Below, in pieces: positions 11,182-20,310 of a stretch of DNA of 39,068 nucleotides (position 1 is its first letter; each line of letters starts with the position of its first letter). The translations under genes and the position numbers were made by a program. This DNA comes from Sulfuricellaceae bacterium (GTDB lineage: Bacteria > Pseudomonadota > Gammaproteobacteria > Burkholderiales > Sulfuricellaceae). Below the pieces are notes generated by a model. It did not search any database. It was given only the letters and a program-made list of their open reading frames with translations, and had not been told where the DNA came from. The DNA lies in assembly GCA_030690895.1 (NCBI GenBank), contig JAUYFQ010000092.1, positions 1-39,068 of the forward strand. The letters run 5' to 3'.

Positions 11182-12066
11182 ATGAGCAGCAAATCGCTAT
11201 CCATTTTCGCGAAACCACGGTCGCGCACGACCATGCTGAAAAGCCAGCCACAGCCGGGAACGTGCCGAGTGGCAGCCATACAGATGGCGTCCGGACCCAA
11301 TGTTTCAGCCAACCTGGCCGAGGCCGAGCGACTGATTGCGATGGCCGCTGCCCAGGGTGCGAAACTGGTCGCGCTGCCCGAGTATTTTTGCATTATGGGT
11401 GTCAAGGAGTCTGACAAGGTCGATGTCAAGGAAGTCGAAGGAAAGGGGCCCATTCAGCGCTTCCTGAGCGCCCAGGCCAAAAAACATAAAATCTGGCTGG
11501 TTGGCGGTTCCGTCCCGCTGGAGGCCAGCGTTCCAGGAAAAGTGCGCAACAGTTGCCTGGTTTACGATGACAAGGGGAAACAGGTCGCCCGTTACGACAA
11601 AATCCATCTGTTTGGACTGGATCTGGGCAACGAACATTATCGTGAGGAAGAGACGATAGAGGCGGGGGATAAAATTGTCGTGCTCGATACGCCGTTCGGA
11701 AAAATCGGCTTGTCCGTGTGCTACGACCTGCGCTTTCCTGAGCTTTATCGGGCGATGCAAGGAGTCGATCTGATTGTCGTACCTTCTGCTTTTACGGACA
11801 CGACTGGCAAGGCGCATTGGGAAACACTGGTGCGTGCCCGAGCCATCGAGAACCTGGCTTATGTGGTCGCACCCGCTCAGGGTGGCTACCACCTGTCTGG
11901 CCGTGAAACACACGGCAACAGCATGATCGTGGATCCTTGGGGTGTGGTGCTGGATCGCCTCCCACGCGGATCCGGCGTGGTCGTGGCCAGCGTCAACCGC
12001 AGTTATCAGGCCAGCCTGCGAAGCAGTCTGCCCGCCCTCGAACATAGAACGATCCATCAGTGTTAA
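11182..12066 (+). CDS. Carbon-nitrogen hydrolase (nitrilase superfamily; probable deaminated-glutathione amidase type)
   Basis: A 294-residue cytoplasmic amidase with the complete nitrilase triad: Glu67 (LPEYF), Lys140 (DKIHLF) and Cys180 (SVCYDLRFPELYR). Overall pattern and the GLDLG...HYREEE segment resemble the Nit1/YbeM branch, whose characterised members hydrolyse deaminated glutathione; the substrate here is inference. The ATG at 11182 follows AAGGGA with 6 bases spacing. The first 20 or so residues precede the usual family start, so an internal ATG (residue 18) is a possible alternative. It sits between yhdP and tldD, and a GC-rich palindromic repeat fills the gap to tldD. Confidence 0.9.
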   Translation: MSSKSLSIFAKPRSRTTMLKSQPQPGTCRVAAIQMASGPNVSANLAEAERLIAMAAAQGAKLVALPEYFCIMGVKESDKVDVKEVEGKGPIQRFLSAQAKKHKIWLVGGSVPLEASVPGKVRNSCLVYDDKGKQVARYDKIHLFGLDLGNEHYREEETIEAGDKIVVLDTPFGKIGLSVCYDLRFPELYRAMQGVDLIVVPSAFTDTTGKAHWETLVRARAIENLAYVVAPAQGGYHLSGRETHGNSMIVDPWGVVLDRLPRGSGVVVASVNRSYQASLRSSLPALEHRTIHQC

Positions 12067-12078
12067 CGGCTATGGCCG

Positions 12079-12147
12079 TTTCCCCCACCCCTACCCTCCC
12101 CCCGGCGTACCCGATAAAGCTGGGCATAAAGGAGAGGGGGATTAAGG
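12079..12147. repeat. Copy 1 of the CCCTCCCCC/GGGAGAGGG palindromic repeat
   Basis: The segment begins TTTCCCCCACCCCTACCC and ends GGAGAGGGGGATTAAGG, able to fold back on itself. The same arms occur at 33421-33470 (same orientation), at 21707-21763 (opposite orientation) and, more diverged, at 36808-36869 and 37986-38090. It lies between the nitrilase gene and tldD, where it may attenuate or stabilise the mRNA. Confidence 0.7.
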
Positions 12148-12181
12148 CTCGCTCAGCAAGTTTTATATTATTGAGAAAAGA

Positions 12182-13657
12182 ATGACTATAAAAACGCCAG
12201 TAACTGAAATGTCGGTCGAACCCGGCACCCTCTTTGCCACTGCGGAAAGCACTCTACTGAAACCCTATCAACTCGATAGCGGCAAGCTGCAACAGGTATT
12301 GGGCCGTGTCATGGCGCATCGGGCCGACTATGCTGATCTGTATTTTCAGTACAGCCGCGCAGAAAGCTGGAGCCTGGAAGAAGGGCAGGTGAAAGCGGGC
12401 AGTTTTGATATTGGTCAGGGCGTGGGCGTCCGTGTCGTCAGTGGAGAAAAAACCGCTTTTGCCTATTCGGACGAGATCAGTCTGGCGGCGCTGACGCAAG
12501 CGGCTGATACCACGCGCGCGATTGCCAGCCAGGGGGGCGAATCCAGCGTTCGCGTCCTGGAACCGGTACAAGGTCATGCGCTCTATCTGCCGAATGATCC
12601 CATCGCCAGCCTGGATGATGTACACAAGGTCAAGTTGCTGGAAAAAATAGAGAAACTGGCCAGAAACATCGATAGCCGGATTACCCAGGTCATGGCCTCG
12701 CTGGCAGGCGAATATGAGGTTGTAATGGTGGCGCGTAACGATGGCGTGATGGCTGCCGATGTCCGACCTCTGGTGCGCTTGTCCATTCAGGTCATTGCCG
12801 AGCAGGACGGCCGCCGCGAGCAGGGCAGCGCGGGCGGCGGCGGGCGATTCGACTATGCCTACTTTTCGGATGCGGTCCTCGAACAATATGCGAAAGAGGC
12901 GGTGCATCAGGCGATCATCAATCTGGATGCCCGCCCCGCGCCTGCCGGTTCCATGACGGTGGTGCTGGGCGCCGGTTGGCCTGGCATCCTGTTGCATGAG
13001 GCGATTGGCCATGGGCTGGAGGGGGATTTTAACCGCAAGGGGAGTTCAGCCTTCAGCGGGAAAGTGGGCGAGCGCGTGGCAGCCGAGGGCGTGACGGTGG
13101 TGGACGATGGCACGATTGCGCGCCGCCGGGGTTCGCTCAATATTGACGATGAAGGCAACCCGACGCAGTGCACCGTATTGATCGAGAACGGCATCCTGAA
13201 AGGATATTTGCAGGATTCCCTGAATGCGCGCCTGATGGGCGTTGCGCCGACAGGAAATGCGCGGCGCGAATCCTTTGCTCATATTCCCATGCCGCGCATG
13301 ACGAACACCTACATGCTCAATGGCGACAAGGATCCGCAGGAAATTATCGCATCCGTCAAACATGGTTTGTATGCAGCCAATTTTGGTGGTGGTCAGGTCG
13401 ATATTACCAGCGGAAAATTTGTCTTCTCTGCCGCAGAAGCCTACATGATTGAAAATGGCAAAATATCCTATCCTGTCAAAGGCGCCACCCTGATTGGCAA
13501 TGGCCCGGATGTGCTTAAACGGGTTTCCATGATCGGGAATGACATGCGCCTCGACCCCGGAGTGGGAACCTGCGGGAAGGAAGGCCAAAGCGTACCTGTC
13601 GGGGTCGGTCAGCCGACTTTGCGAGTGGATGGACTGACCGTGGGTGGAACCGCCTGA
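12182..13657 (+). CDS. tldD: Metalloprotease TldD
   Basis: The 491 residues match TldD (481 in E. coli). The zinc-binding HExxxH helix is [11 protein letters not shown] at residues 272-282. The segment [11 protein letters not shown] and the C-terminal [18 protein letters not shown] are also characteristic. TldD works with TldE (PmbA) in a heterodimer that degrades unstructured peptides, matures microcin-type peptides and affects CcdA turnover; this is family knowledge. No tldE is in the window. The start at 12182 follows GAGAAAAG; an ATG nine codons later is possible. Confidence 0.95.
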   Translation: MTIKTPVTEMSVEPGTLFATAESTLLKPYQLDSGKLQQVLGRVMAHRADYADLYFQYSRAESWSLEEGQVKAGSFDIGQGVGVRVVSGEKTAFAYSDEISLAALTQAADTTRAIASQGGESSVRVLEPVQGHALYLPNDPIASLDDVHKVKLLEKIEKLARNIDSRITQVMASLAGEYEVVMVARNDGVMAADVRPLVRLSIQVIAEQDGRREQGSAGGGGRFDYAYFSDAVLEQYAKEAVHQAIINLDARPAPAGSMTVVLGAGWPGILLHEAIGHGLEGDFNRKGSSAFSGKVGERVAAEGVTVVDDGTIARRRGSLNIDDEGNPTQCTVLIENGILKGYLQDSLNARLMGVAPTGNARRESFAHIPMPRMTNTYMLNGDKDPQEIIASVKHGLYAANFGGGQVDITSGKFVFSAAEAYMIENGKISYPVKGATLIGNGPDVLKRVSMIGNDMRLDPGVGTCGKEGQSVPVGVGQPTLRVDGLTVGGTA

Positions 13658-13893
13658 AGAATCTTATTTCGTTGTTTTTGCACCACAAATTTTGACCAGG
13701 ACGGATGTTTCAGCACCGTGCTAATGCATCGAATGGTTCTCTTGTGATATTCTTCGCGCATAAATTTTGTGCAGCTTCCCGGTTTTGAAATGACTGGAGA
13801 GTTGTCCGAGCCGAATCGGGCATCATATGTCTGTCACGAAGTGATGGTATTTTTTGCGCGATTCAATCTGTATTTAATTAAGGAGTAATGATC

Positions 13894-14238
13894 ATGGCCG
13901 AGGCTAAAACAGCAACTGCTTCCAAAACAGTAAAACCCGCAACTGCTGCGACACCTGCGAGCGCCAACCCCGTTGCTGCAAAACCTGCCGCAACCAGGGC
14001 GCCTGCAGCCAAACCAGCCGCTGCAAAGAAAACAACCGAAAAAGAGGCCGCGCCAGCCAAGAAAGCTGCTGCTCCCAAAAAGGCTGCGGCAAAAATGACG
14101 GTTACGCTGGAACAACGTTATAAAATGATCTGCGATGCGGCGTATTTCAAGGCTGAAAAACGTGGTTTCTCGCCTGAAAATGAGACCCAGGATTGGCTCG
14201 ATGCGGAAGCTGAGATCAACAAGTTGCTGGGAATGTGA
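13894..14238 (+). CDS. DUF2934 protein with lysine/alanine-rich histone-H1-like N-terminal region
   Basis: A 114-residue protein from the ATG at 13894, which has GGAG 8 bases upstream; the ATG at 13888 is too close to it. Residues 1-68 are a low-complexity repeat of Ala, Lys, Pro and Thr (KPAAAKK, KKAAAPKKAA), like the C-terminal tails of eukaryotic H1 and bacterial H1-like DNA-binding proteins. Residues about 72-114 (RYKMICDAAYFKAEKRGF...DWLDAEAEI) form the short helical DUF2934 domain. Nucleic-acid binding through the basic tail is plausible but inferred; the function of DUF2934 is not known to me. A 236-base leader separates it from tldD, and a perfect hairpin follows its stop. Confidence 0.8.
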   Translation: MAEAKTATASKTVKPATAATPASANPVAAKPAATRAPAAKPAAAKKTTEKEAAPAKKAAAPKKAAAKMTVTLEQRYKMICDAAYFKAEKRGFSPENETQDWLDAEAEINKLLGM

Positions 14239-14242
14239 TAAG

Positions 14243-14274
14243 TAATGCTCCAGCAGAGACCTGCTGGAGCATTA
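14243..14274. terminator. Perfect 14-bp hairpin between convergent genes
   Basis: TAATGCTCCAGCAG, loop AGAC, then its exact complement. It lies 5 bases after the DUF2934 stop and 31 bases from the end of the convergent copper-unit gene. No T tract follows on either strand, so it is either a weak bidirectional terminator or an mRNA 3'-end stabiliser. Confidence 0.6.
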
Positions 14275-14304
14275 GAAGCGCCCATTAGTCGTAAAGCGGG
14301 CGTA

Positions 14305-14862
14305 TCACTCTTCTGGTTTGGCGGGTTTGTCTGAATTTGACTCCCCGTGAAGAAATTTGAAGAAATCACCCATCAAAATCTCTTCAACTTCCATTCCTTT
14401 TTTTGCCAAGTGCCGGACATCGTAGACCTCATGGTTGATGATCGTCTCGGGCGCACTGGTTTCTGTCGGCGAATCTTCATTCGACATCAATACGGTTGTC
14501 GCAACTTCAGTTGACTGCTCCTGTGGGCTGGCAAAGGTTGCCTCAGACTCGTAGTCAGCCTGTTCCGGCCCAGGCTGTTCGCTGTTGTCTGTTTTGAAAC
14601 GCCAGAAAACGGCTGTCACCTGAAATCCATAGCGATCTTTCAGATGGTTCTTGATCTGAATTTCAAGGATATTGGAAAAACGCAGCTTTTTCTGTGGCGC
14701 GGCCTGAATCAGAATGACAGGATGATTTTCATAATCAATCGTGTAAACCTGGAACTGCTGGACTTCGCGGGCGGATAGAAACTGCACAACGGTATCGTTG
14801 ATTAGTTTAAGCGTCTGCTTTTCAATACCAGCGGGCTTTTCCCTGGAAATAAATGAGAACAT
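14305..14862 (-). CDS. Unrecognised acidic-tailed protein in the copper unit
   Basis: A 185-residue protein I do not recognise. Residues 1-95 look folded and mixed alpha/beta, with a basic surface (QKKLRF, IKNHLKDRYG). Residues about 95-145 are a disordered-looking linker rich in Glu, Ser and Thr. The last 35 residues (about HEVYDVRHLAKKGMEVEEILMGDFFKFLHGE) look like a short conserved helical tail. There is no signal peptide, membrane helix, or Cys or Met metal motif. It starts 3 bases after the CopZ-like gene ends, so it is almost surely translated from the same mRNA. A role linked to copper handling is inferred from position only. Confidence 0.75.
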   Translation of the reverse strand: MFSFISREKPAGIEKQTLKLINDTVVQFLSAREVQQFQVYTIDYENHPVILIQAAPQKKLRFSNILEIQIKNHLKDRYGFQVTAVFWRFKTDNSEQPGPEQADYESEATFASPQEQSTEVATTVLMSNEDSPTETSAPETIINHEVYDVRHLAKKGMEVEEILMGDFFKFLHGESNSDKPAKPEE

Positions 14863-14865
14863 GGC

Positions 14866-15072
14866 TCAGGCTACTTCATAACCGCCATCGTGAATGGCTT
14901 CCTTGATGGACTCCAGCTTGCTCTGAAGCGGGTCGTAGGCGAATGCAACCTGTCCATTTTCCAGTGTGATTTCAATGTCGCTTACGCCAGGCAGCCTGCC
15001 AAGCAGATTTTTTACGCTGCCTACACACCCCGTACAAGTCATGCCGTTGACGGTGAGCAATACTTTTTCCAT
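14866..15072 (-). CDS. copZ: Heavy-metal-associated (HMA) copper chaperone, CopZ-like
   Basis: A 68-residue cytoplasmic chaperone from the ATG at 15072, with AAGGAG 8 bases upstream. It is a single HMA fold, with the metal site GMTCTGC near residues 8-13 and the typical end HDGGYEVA. It would pass Cu(I) to the N-terminal HMA domains of CopA, encoded immediately upstream (27-base gap). Selectivity for copper over other soft metals is inferred from the CopA partner. Confidence 0.9.
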   Translation of the reverse strand: MEKVLLTVNGMTCTGCVGSVKNLLGRLPGVSDIEITLENGQVAFAYDPLQSKLESIKEAIHDGGYEVA

Positions 15073-15099
15073 ATTCGAATCTCCTTGCATTTAACAGGT

Positions 15100-17475
15100 T
15101 CAGGGTGACTTCCAGCGCTTCAGCAACAGCGAATTGCTCACCACCGAAACCGAACTCATTGCCATTGCTGCACCGGCGATCACCGGGTTCAACATGCCCA
15201 TGGCCGCCAGCGGAATGCCCAGCACATTGTAGATGAAAGCGAAGAAAAGGTTTTGGCGGATTTTGCCCAGCGTGGCGCGTGACAGGCTGATGGCATCGAC
15301 TACGCTGTTCAGGTCGTTGCGCATCAGGGTAATGTCGGCGGCTTCGATGGCCACATCCGACCCGGCGCCGATGGCGAAGCTGACATCCGCAGCAGCCAGC
15401 GCGGGCGCGTCATTGATGCCGTCACCCACCATGCCTGCCACGCGCCCCAGCGCCCTGATTTTCTCTACTTCCTCGGCCTTGTGTTGAGGCAATACTTCGG
15501 CGCGGTAGTGGTCGATTCCTGCCTGACGCGCAATGGCCTCGGCGGTGGCTCGATTGTCACCGGTGAGCATGATGACCTCTATCCCCATTTTTTTGAGTCG
15601 TGCGATGGCGCGTGCCGAACTGTCGCGCAAGGGGTCGGCAATGGCGATATAGCCCAAAATGGATTCCGCCTGCGCGATGGCAACCACGGTTTTGCCTTGG
15701 GACTGTATTTTTTCAAGCGCGGCCAGATCCAGTGTTAAACCGGATTCTGTCAGATAGGCGGGTGAACCCAGGCGGACTGTTTTTCCTTCGATATTCCCTT
15801 GTATGCCCTTGCCAGCCAGCGATAAAAAATCGCTCACGCTTGGCAGTTCCAAGCCTTTTTCTCTGGCCTGCGCCAGAATGGCCTGCGCCAGCGGATGCTG
15901 TGAGCCTTGTTCCAGCGCGGCAGCCAGACGCAGCAGCTCAGACTCGGCAATACCGGTCGCGGGCAGCAGATCCGTGATGCTCGGCTTGCCCTCGGTGAGG
16001 GTTCCAGTTTTGTCCACGATGAGGGTTTGAATTTTTTCCGCCCGTTCCAGCGCAGCGGCGTTTTTCACCAGAATGCCGGACTTCGCGCCGCGCCCGGTGC
16101 CAACCATGATCGCGGTCGGCGTAGCCAGACCCAGCGCACAAGGGCAGGCGATAACCAGCACGGCGACGGCGTTGATCAAGGCAAGGGTAAAGCTGCCGCC
16201 CAGCCACCACCACAGGATGAAGGTGACTAGGCTGATGCCAACCACTGTCGGCACAAAGATTCCAGAGATGACGTCGGCCAGACGCTGGATGGGCGCCTTG
16301 GAACCTTGCGCCTGCTCCACCAGGCGGATGATTTCCGCCAGCAGGGTATGTGAACCGATGCCGGTGGCGCGGCAACGCAACATGCCATCCTGATTCTGGG
16401 TGGCGGCAAAGACTTTTGAACCCAGCGTCTTGGGCGCAGGCAGGGTTTCTCCCGTCAGCCTGGCTTCCACCACGCTGGAGCGACCCACGATGACTTCGCC
16501 ATCCACCGGCACATTTTCACCTGCACGGATGAGGAAAATTTCATCGATCCGGATGCTGCCGATCTCGACTTCCACTGCCTTGCCATCGCGTTCAACCCAG
16601 GCTGTGCGGGGTTGGAGCTTGATCAGTTCCTCGATGGCTGCGGAGGTTTTGCCCTTGGCGCGGGCTTCCAGCAGTTTGCCCAGCAGCACCAGGGTGATGA
16701 CTGCAGCGCCAGCCTCGAAATAGACGTGCTGCGGCAATGCCCAGATTGTGACCACAGCGCTGAAAGCCCAGGCCATGCTGGTCCCCAGTGCAACCAGTAC
16801 ATCCATGTTGGCTCCGCCGCCGCGCAAGGCATGCCAGGCGCCGATATAAAAGCGTTTGCCGGCCCAGAACTGGACCGGTGTGGCGAGCAGCAGTTGCAGC
16901 CAAAGCGGGATCACATCCTCGTGCTGGCCGGAAAACATCCACAGCATTTGTGCCAATAGCGGCAGCGTGAGCAGGGCGGAGATCCAGAAGACGCGCAGTT
17001 CGGCACGGTAAACAGCGGCTCGCCGGGCTTTCTCGGCTTCCCGGCTGGATTCGCCGCTAGGCCGAGCGCCATAACCGGTTTTTTCGATGACCGAGATCAG
17101 GCTTCCCGGACTGGCTTTGCCGGGGGTGAACGAGAGTCGCGCTGTTTCAGTCGCAAAATTGACGCTGGCGGTGACACCCTCGATCTTGTTCAGGGCGGCT
17201 TCGATGCGGGTGGCGCAAGCGGCGCAAGTCATGCCTTCCAGCGCAAGCTGGAGTGTTTGAGGGGGGACAGAGAAGCCTGTTTTCTCAATCGCCTGAATCA
17301 GGCTGGTGGGCGAGGCCTGAGCCGGGTCGAATTCAATCTGCGCTTTTTCCGCTGCCAGATTGATGCTGGCTTTAACCCCTGGCAGCTTGTTGAGGTTTTT
17401 CTCCAGCCGCGTCGAACAGGCGGCGCAGGTCATGCCTGCGATGGGGAGTTCGATACGGGTGTTGGACAATTGCAT
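15100..17475 (-). CDS. copA: Copper-exporting P1B-type ATPase
   Basis: A 791-residue inner-membrane pump expelling Cu(I) from the cytoplasm. Two N-terminal HMA domains carry GMTCAACSTR and GMTCAACATR (about residues 14-23 and 84-93). The transmembrane metal site CPC is in VIACPCALGLATPTA. The phosphorylation motif DKTGTLT, the HP motif (SQHPLA), MLTGDNRATAEA and the hinge GDGINDAPAL are all intact, so the pump should work. It is the first gene of a minus-strand unit with the chaperone and an unknown gene. A 97-bp inverted-repeat element sits just upstream, between it and lysS. No CueR-type gene is present in the window. Confidence 0.96.
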   Translation of the reverse strand: MQLSNTRIELPIAGMTCAACSTRLEKNLNKLPGVKASINLAAEKAQIEFDPAQASPTSLIQAIEKTGFSVPPQTLQLALEGMTCAACATRIEAALNKIEGVTASVNFATETARLSFTPGKASPGSLISVIEKTGYGARPSGESSREAEKARRAAVYRAELRVFWISALLTLPLLAQMLWMFSGQHEDVIPLWLQLLLATPVQFWAGKRFYIGAWHALRGGGANMDVLVALGTSMAWAFSAVVTIWALPQHVYFEAGAAVITLVLLGKLLEARAKGKTSAAIEELIKLQPRTAWVERDGKAVEVEIGSIRIDEIFLIRAGENVPVDGEVIVGRSSVVEARLTGETLPAPKTLGSKVFAATQNQDGMLRCRATGIGSHTLLAEIIRLVEQAQGSKAPIQRLADVISGIFVPTVVGISLVTFILWWWLGGSFTLALINAVAVLVIACPCALGLATPTAIMVGTGRGAKSGILVKNAAALERAEKIQTLIVDKTGTLTEGKPSITDLLPATGIAESELLRLAAALEQGSQHPLAQAILAQAREKGLELPSVSDFLSLAGKGIQGNIEGKTVRLGSPAYLTESGLTLDLAALEKIQSQGKTVVAIAQAESILGYIAIADPLRDSSARAIARLKKMGIEVIMLTGDNRATAEAIARQAGIDHYRAEVLPQHKAEEVEKIRALGRVAGMVGDGINDAPALAAADVSFAIGAGSDVAIEAADITLMRNDLNSVVDAISLSRATLGKIRQNLFFAFIYNVLGIPLAAMGMLNPVIAGAAMAMSSVSVVSNSLLLKRWKSP

Positions 17476-17494
17476 GAAATTCTCAAAAGAATTG

Positions 17495-17591
17495 AACCAC
17501 GGGGAGCACGGGGGGCAGACATGTTGGAGAAAAATATTACGCCCGTTATTTGGACTGGATTCTCCCCGTGCACCCCGTGATCCCCGTGGTT
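17495..17591. repeat. 97-bp inverted-repeat element, copy A (AACCACGGGG ends)
   Basis: It begins AACCACGGGGAGCACGGGG and ends CCCCGTGATCCCCGTGGTT, so the ends form a long stem. A second element of exactly the same length lies at 29021-29117, with matching ends but an unrelated core. It separates lysS from copA and may end lysS transcripts. Confidence 0.75.
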
Positions 17592-17599
17592 AAGCGTTT

Positions 17600-19105
17600 T
17601 TAATCCTCCCGCCGCATTTGCGGGAACAGGATCACATCGCGAATCGAAGGGCTGTCGGTGAGCAGCATGATCAGCCGGTCGATGCCTATGCCTTCGCCCG
17701 CTGTCGGCGGCAGGCCGTATTCCAGTGCGCGGATATAGTCGGCATCGTAGTGCATGGCTTCTGCGTCGCCCGCTTCCTTTTGATGCACCTGTGCCATGAA
17801 ACGTTCCGCCTGGTCTTCTGCATCGTTTAGCTCGGAAAAACCATTGGCCAGCTCTCGCCCCACGATAAACAACTCGAAACGGTCGGTAATGCCCGGATTC
17901 TGGTCGTTGCGGCGTGCCAGCGGCGAGGTCTCGGCTGGGTAATCGATAATGAAGGTGGGCTGAATCAACAGATGTTCGGTGGTTTCCTCAAACAGCGAAA
18001 GCTGCAAGCCGCCCACACCATCGGTGGGGTGATGGGCTGCCCCCATTTTTTTCAGCGTTTCCAGCAGGAAAACGCGGTCATGCAGTTGTTCGTCCAAGAA
18101 CTTGCCGCCGTGATATTTCTGAATGGCCTGGACGACAGTCAGGCGGTCGAATGGCTGTGTCAGATTGATGGTGTGTCCCTGATACTGCACCACCGCATGG
18201 CCGAGTACGAAGGTGGCCACGTCGCGCAACATTTCCTCGGTCAGATCCATGAGGTACTGGTAATCGCGATAGGCCTCGTAAAACTCGATCATGGTGAATT
18301 CAGGATTATGGCGGGTGGACAGTCCCTCGTTCCTGAAATTACGGTTGATCTCGAAGACTTTCTCGAACCCGCCGACTACCAAACGCTTGAGATACAGTTC
18401 CGGGGCGATGCGCAGGAACAATTCCATATCCAGCGCGTTGTGGTGCGTGGTGAAAGGGCGAGCCGAAGCGCCGCCGGGGATGGGGTGCATCATCGGCGTT
18501 TCCACTTCGAGATAGCCACGCTCGACCAGGAAGGTGCGAATGGCCTGAATGACTTTTGAGCGCACCATGAAGGTCTTGCGCGTTTCTTCATTGACGATCA
18601 GGTCGAGATAGCGCTGGCGGTATTTCTGTTCCTGGTCGGAGAGACCGTGGAACTTTTCCGGCAGCGGGCGCAGTGATTTGGTCAGCAGGCGCAGTTCGCT
18701 GACACGCACGGACAACTCGCCCTTGTTGGTTTTGAATAACGTACCGCGCGCGGCGATGATGTCGCCCATATCCCAGTGCTTGAACGCCTCGTGAGCCTCC
18801 GTGCCGACGCCCTCGTCATTGATGTAGAACTGGATGCGCCCGCTCATGTCCTGCACCGTGGCGAAGCTGGCCTTGCCCATGACGCGCTTCAGCATCATGC
18901 GCCCGGCGATGGCGACCTCGATGTTCTGCGCCTCCACTCTTTCCTTGTCCTCGTCGCCATGGAGGAACTGCAAATCGCCTGCCATGTGGGTACGGTCGAA
19001 ATCATTGGGGAAGGCAATCCCCTGCCCGCGCAGCTTCTTCAACTTGTCGCGGCGTTCGGTGATGATCTGGTTTTCGTCCTGATTATTCAGTTCCTGCTCG
19101 CTCAT
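17600..19105 (-). CDS. lysS: Lysyl-tRNA synthetase (class II)
   Basis: Charges tRNA-Lys in the cytoplasm. The 501 residues match LysS (505 in E. coli). The N-terminal anticodon-binding OB fold includes [19 protein letters not shown]. Class II motif 2 is in [20 protein letters not shown], and motif 3 is [21 protein letters not shown] near the C-terminus. It starts 3 bases after the prfB stop, the widespread prfB-lysS operon. Confidence 0.97.
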   Translation of the reverse strand: MSEQELNNQDENQIITERRDKLKKLRGQGIAFPNDFDRTHMAGDLQFLHGDEDKERVEAQNIEVAIAGRMMLKRVMGKASFATVQDMSGRIQFYINDEGVGTEAHEAFKHWDMGDIIAARGTLFKTNKGELSVRVSELRLLTKSLRPLPEKFHGLSDQEQKYRQRYLDLIVNEETRKTFMVRSKVIQAIRTFLVERGYLEVETPMMHPIPGGASARPFTTHHNALDMELFLRIAPELYLKRLVVGGFEKVFEINRNFRNEGLSTRHNPEFTMIEFYEAYRDYQYLMDLTEEMLRDVATFVLGHAVVQYQGHTINLTQPFDRLTVVQAIQKYHGGKFLDEQLHDRVFLLETLKKMGAAHHPTDGVGGLQLSLFEETTEHLLIQPTFIIDYPAETSPLARRNDQNPGITDRFELFIVGRELANGFSELNDAEDQAERFMAQVHQKEAGDAEAMHYDADYIRALEYGLPPTAGEGIGIDRLIMLLTDSPSIRDVILFPQMRRED

Positions 19106-19108
19106 GTC

Positions 19109-20213
19109 CTATACCCCCTGCTTCAAACTTGCTTCGATAAATCCGTCCAGATCCCCATCCAGCACTGCCTGGGTGTTGCCAACCTCGTAATTGGTGCGCA
19201 AATCCTTGATACGCGACTGGTCCAGCACATAAGAACGGATCTGATGACCCCAGCCGATGTCGGTCTTGGCGTCTTCCATGGCCTGTTTTTCATCTGTGCG
19301 CTTGCGCATTTCCAGTTCATACAGGCGCGCTTTCAGCATCGCCATAGCTTCGGCGCGGTTGCGGTGCTGGGAGCGGTCGTTCTGACATTGCACGACAATA
19401 CCGGTAGGCAGGTGGGTGATGCGGATCGCCGAGTCGGTCTTGTTGATGTGCTGGCCGCCCGCGCCGGACGCGCGGAAGGTGTCGGTGCGCAGGTCGGCGG
19501 GGTTGATCTCGATCTCGATCGAGTCGTCCACTTCAGGGTAGACAAACACGCTGGAGAATGAGGTGTGGCGACGATTGCCGGAATCGAAGGGCGATTTTCG
19601 AACCAGGCGGTGGACGCCGGATTCGCTGCGCAGGTAACCGAAGGCGTAATCGCCGCTGATCTTGAGCGAGGCGCTTTTGAGTCCGGCGACTTCGCCTTCT
19701 GATTCCTCCAGCACTTCGACCTTGAAGCCTTTTCTCTCGCAGTAGCGCACGTACATGCGGCGCAGCATGGAGGCCCAGTCCTGGGCTTCGGTGCCGCCCG
19801 AACCCGACTGAATATCCAGGAAGCAGTTATTGGGATCCATCGGGTGGGAAAACATGCGCCGGAATTCCATTTCCGCGACGGTCTTTTCCAGGCTATCGGC
19901 GTCTGTGTCTATACTCAACAGCGATTCGTCATCGCCTTCTTCCTTGGCCATGTCAAACAATTCCTGCGCGTCGCGCAAGGACTGCCCCAGATGGGTCAGC
20001 GTGTTGATCACGCTTTCCAGGTCGCGGCGCTCCTTGCCGAGTTCCGAAGCGCGCTTGGCGTCATTCCAGACTGCGGGGTCTTCCAGCAGTTGAGAAACCT
20101 CGGTCAGGCGTTCCTGTTTGACCTCGTAGTCAAAGATACCCCCGAAGGTCATTGCTGCGTTTCAGGAGGTCGGAAAGACGGTTTTCGATGGCGTTGAGTT
20201 GTTCTGCTTCCAT
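19109..20213 (-). CDS. prfB: Peptide chain release factor 2, with programmed +1 frameshift
   Basis: RF2 terminates translation at UGA and UAA. The gene is in two frames: 20213-20133 (ATG GAA GCA..., 27 codons ending CTT) and, after skipping T at 20132, 20131-19109. The combined product is about 367 residues, the normal RF2 length. The stop-recognition tripeptide SPF (RKSPFDSG) and the peptidyl-transferase motif [11 protein letters not shown] (usual RF2: GGQHVN) are present. The larger open frame alone would start at a false codon and lack the N-terminus. It heads the prfB-lysS operon and is divergent from scpA. RF2 controls its own level by competing with frameshifting at the internal UGA. 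Confidence 0.96.
20129..20144 (-). promoter_or_regulatory. prfB programmed +1 frameshift site
   Basis: The minus strand reads CGGGGG TAT CTT TGA C, matching the canonical RF2 site (internal Shine-Dalgarno-like GGGGG, slippery CTT, in-frame TGA followed by C). Codon TGA occupies 20132-20130. Low RF2 favours slippage to the GAC frame. Confidence 0.95.
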
Positions 20214-20310
20214 ATCCGGGGCTATCAGGCGTAAAACGCGGAATTATAACAGAACTGCCCCCCTCATTTGCCCCGGCGGCAGGTATGAAAACCCGGCATA
20301 ATAACGCTGC

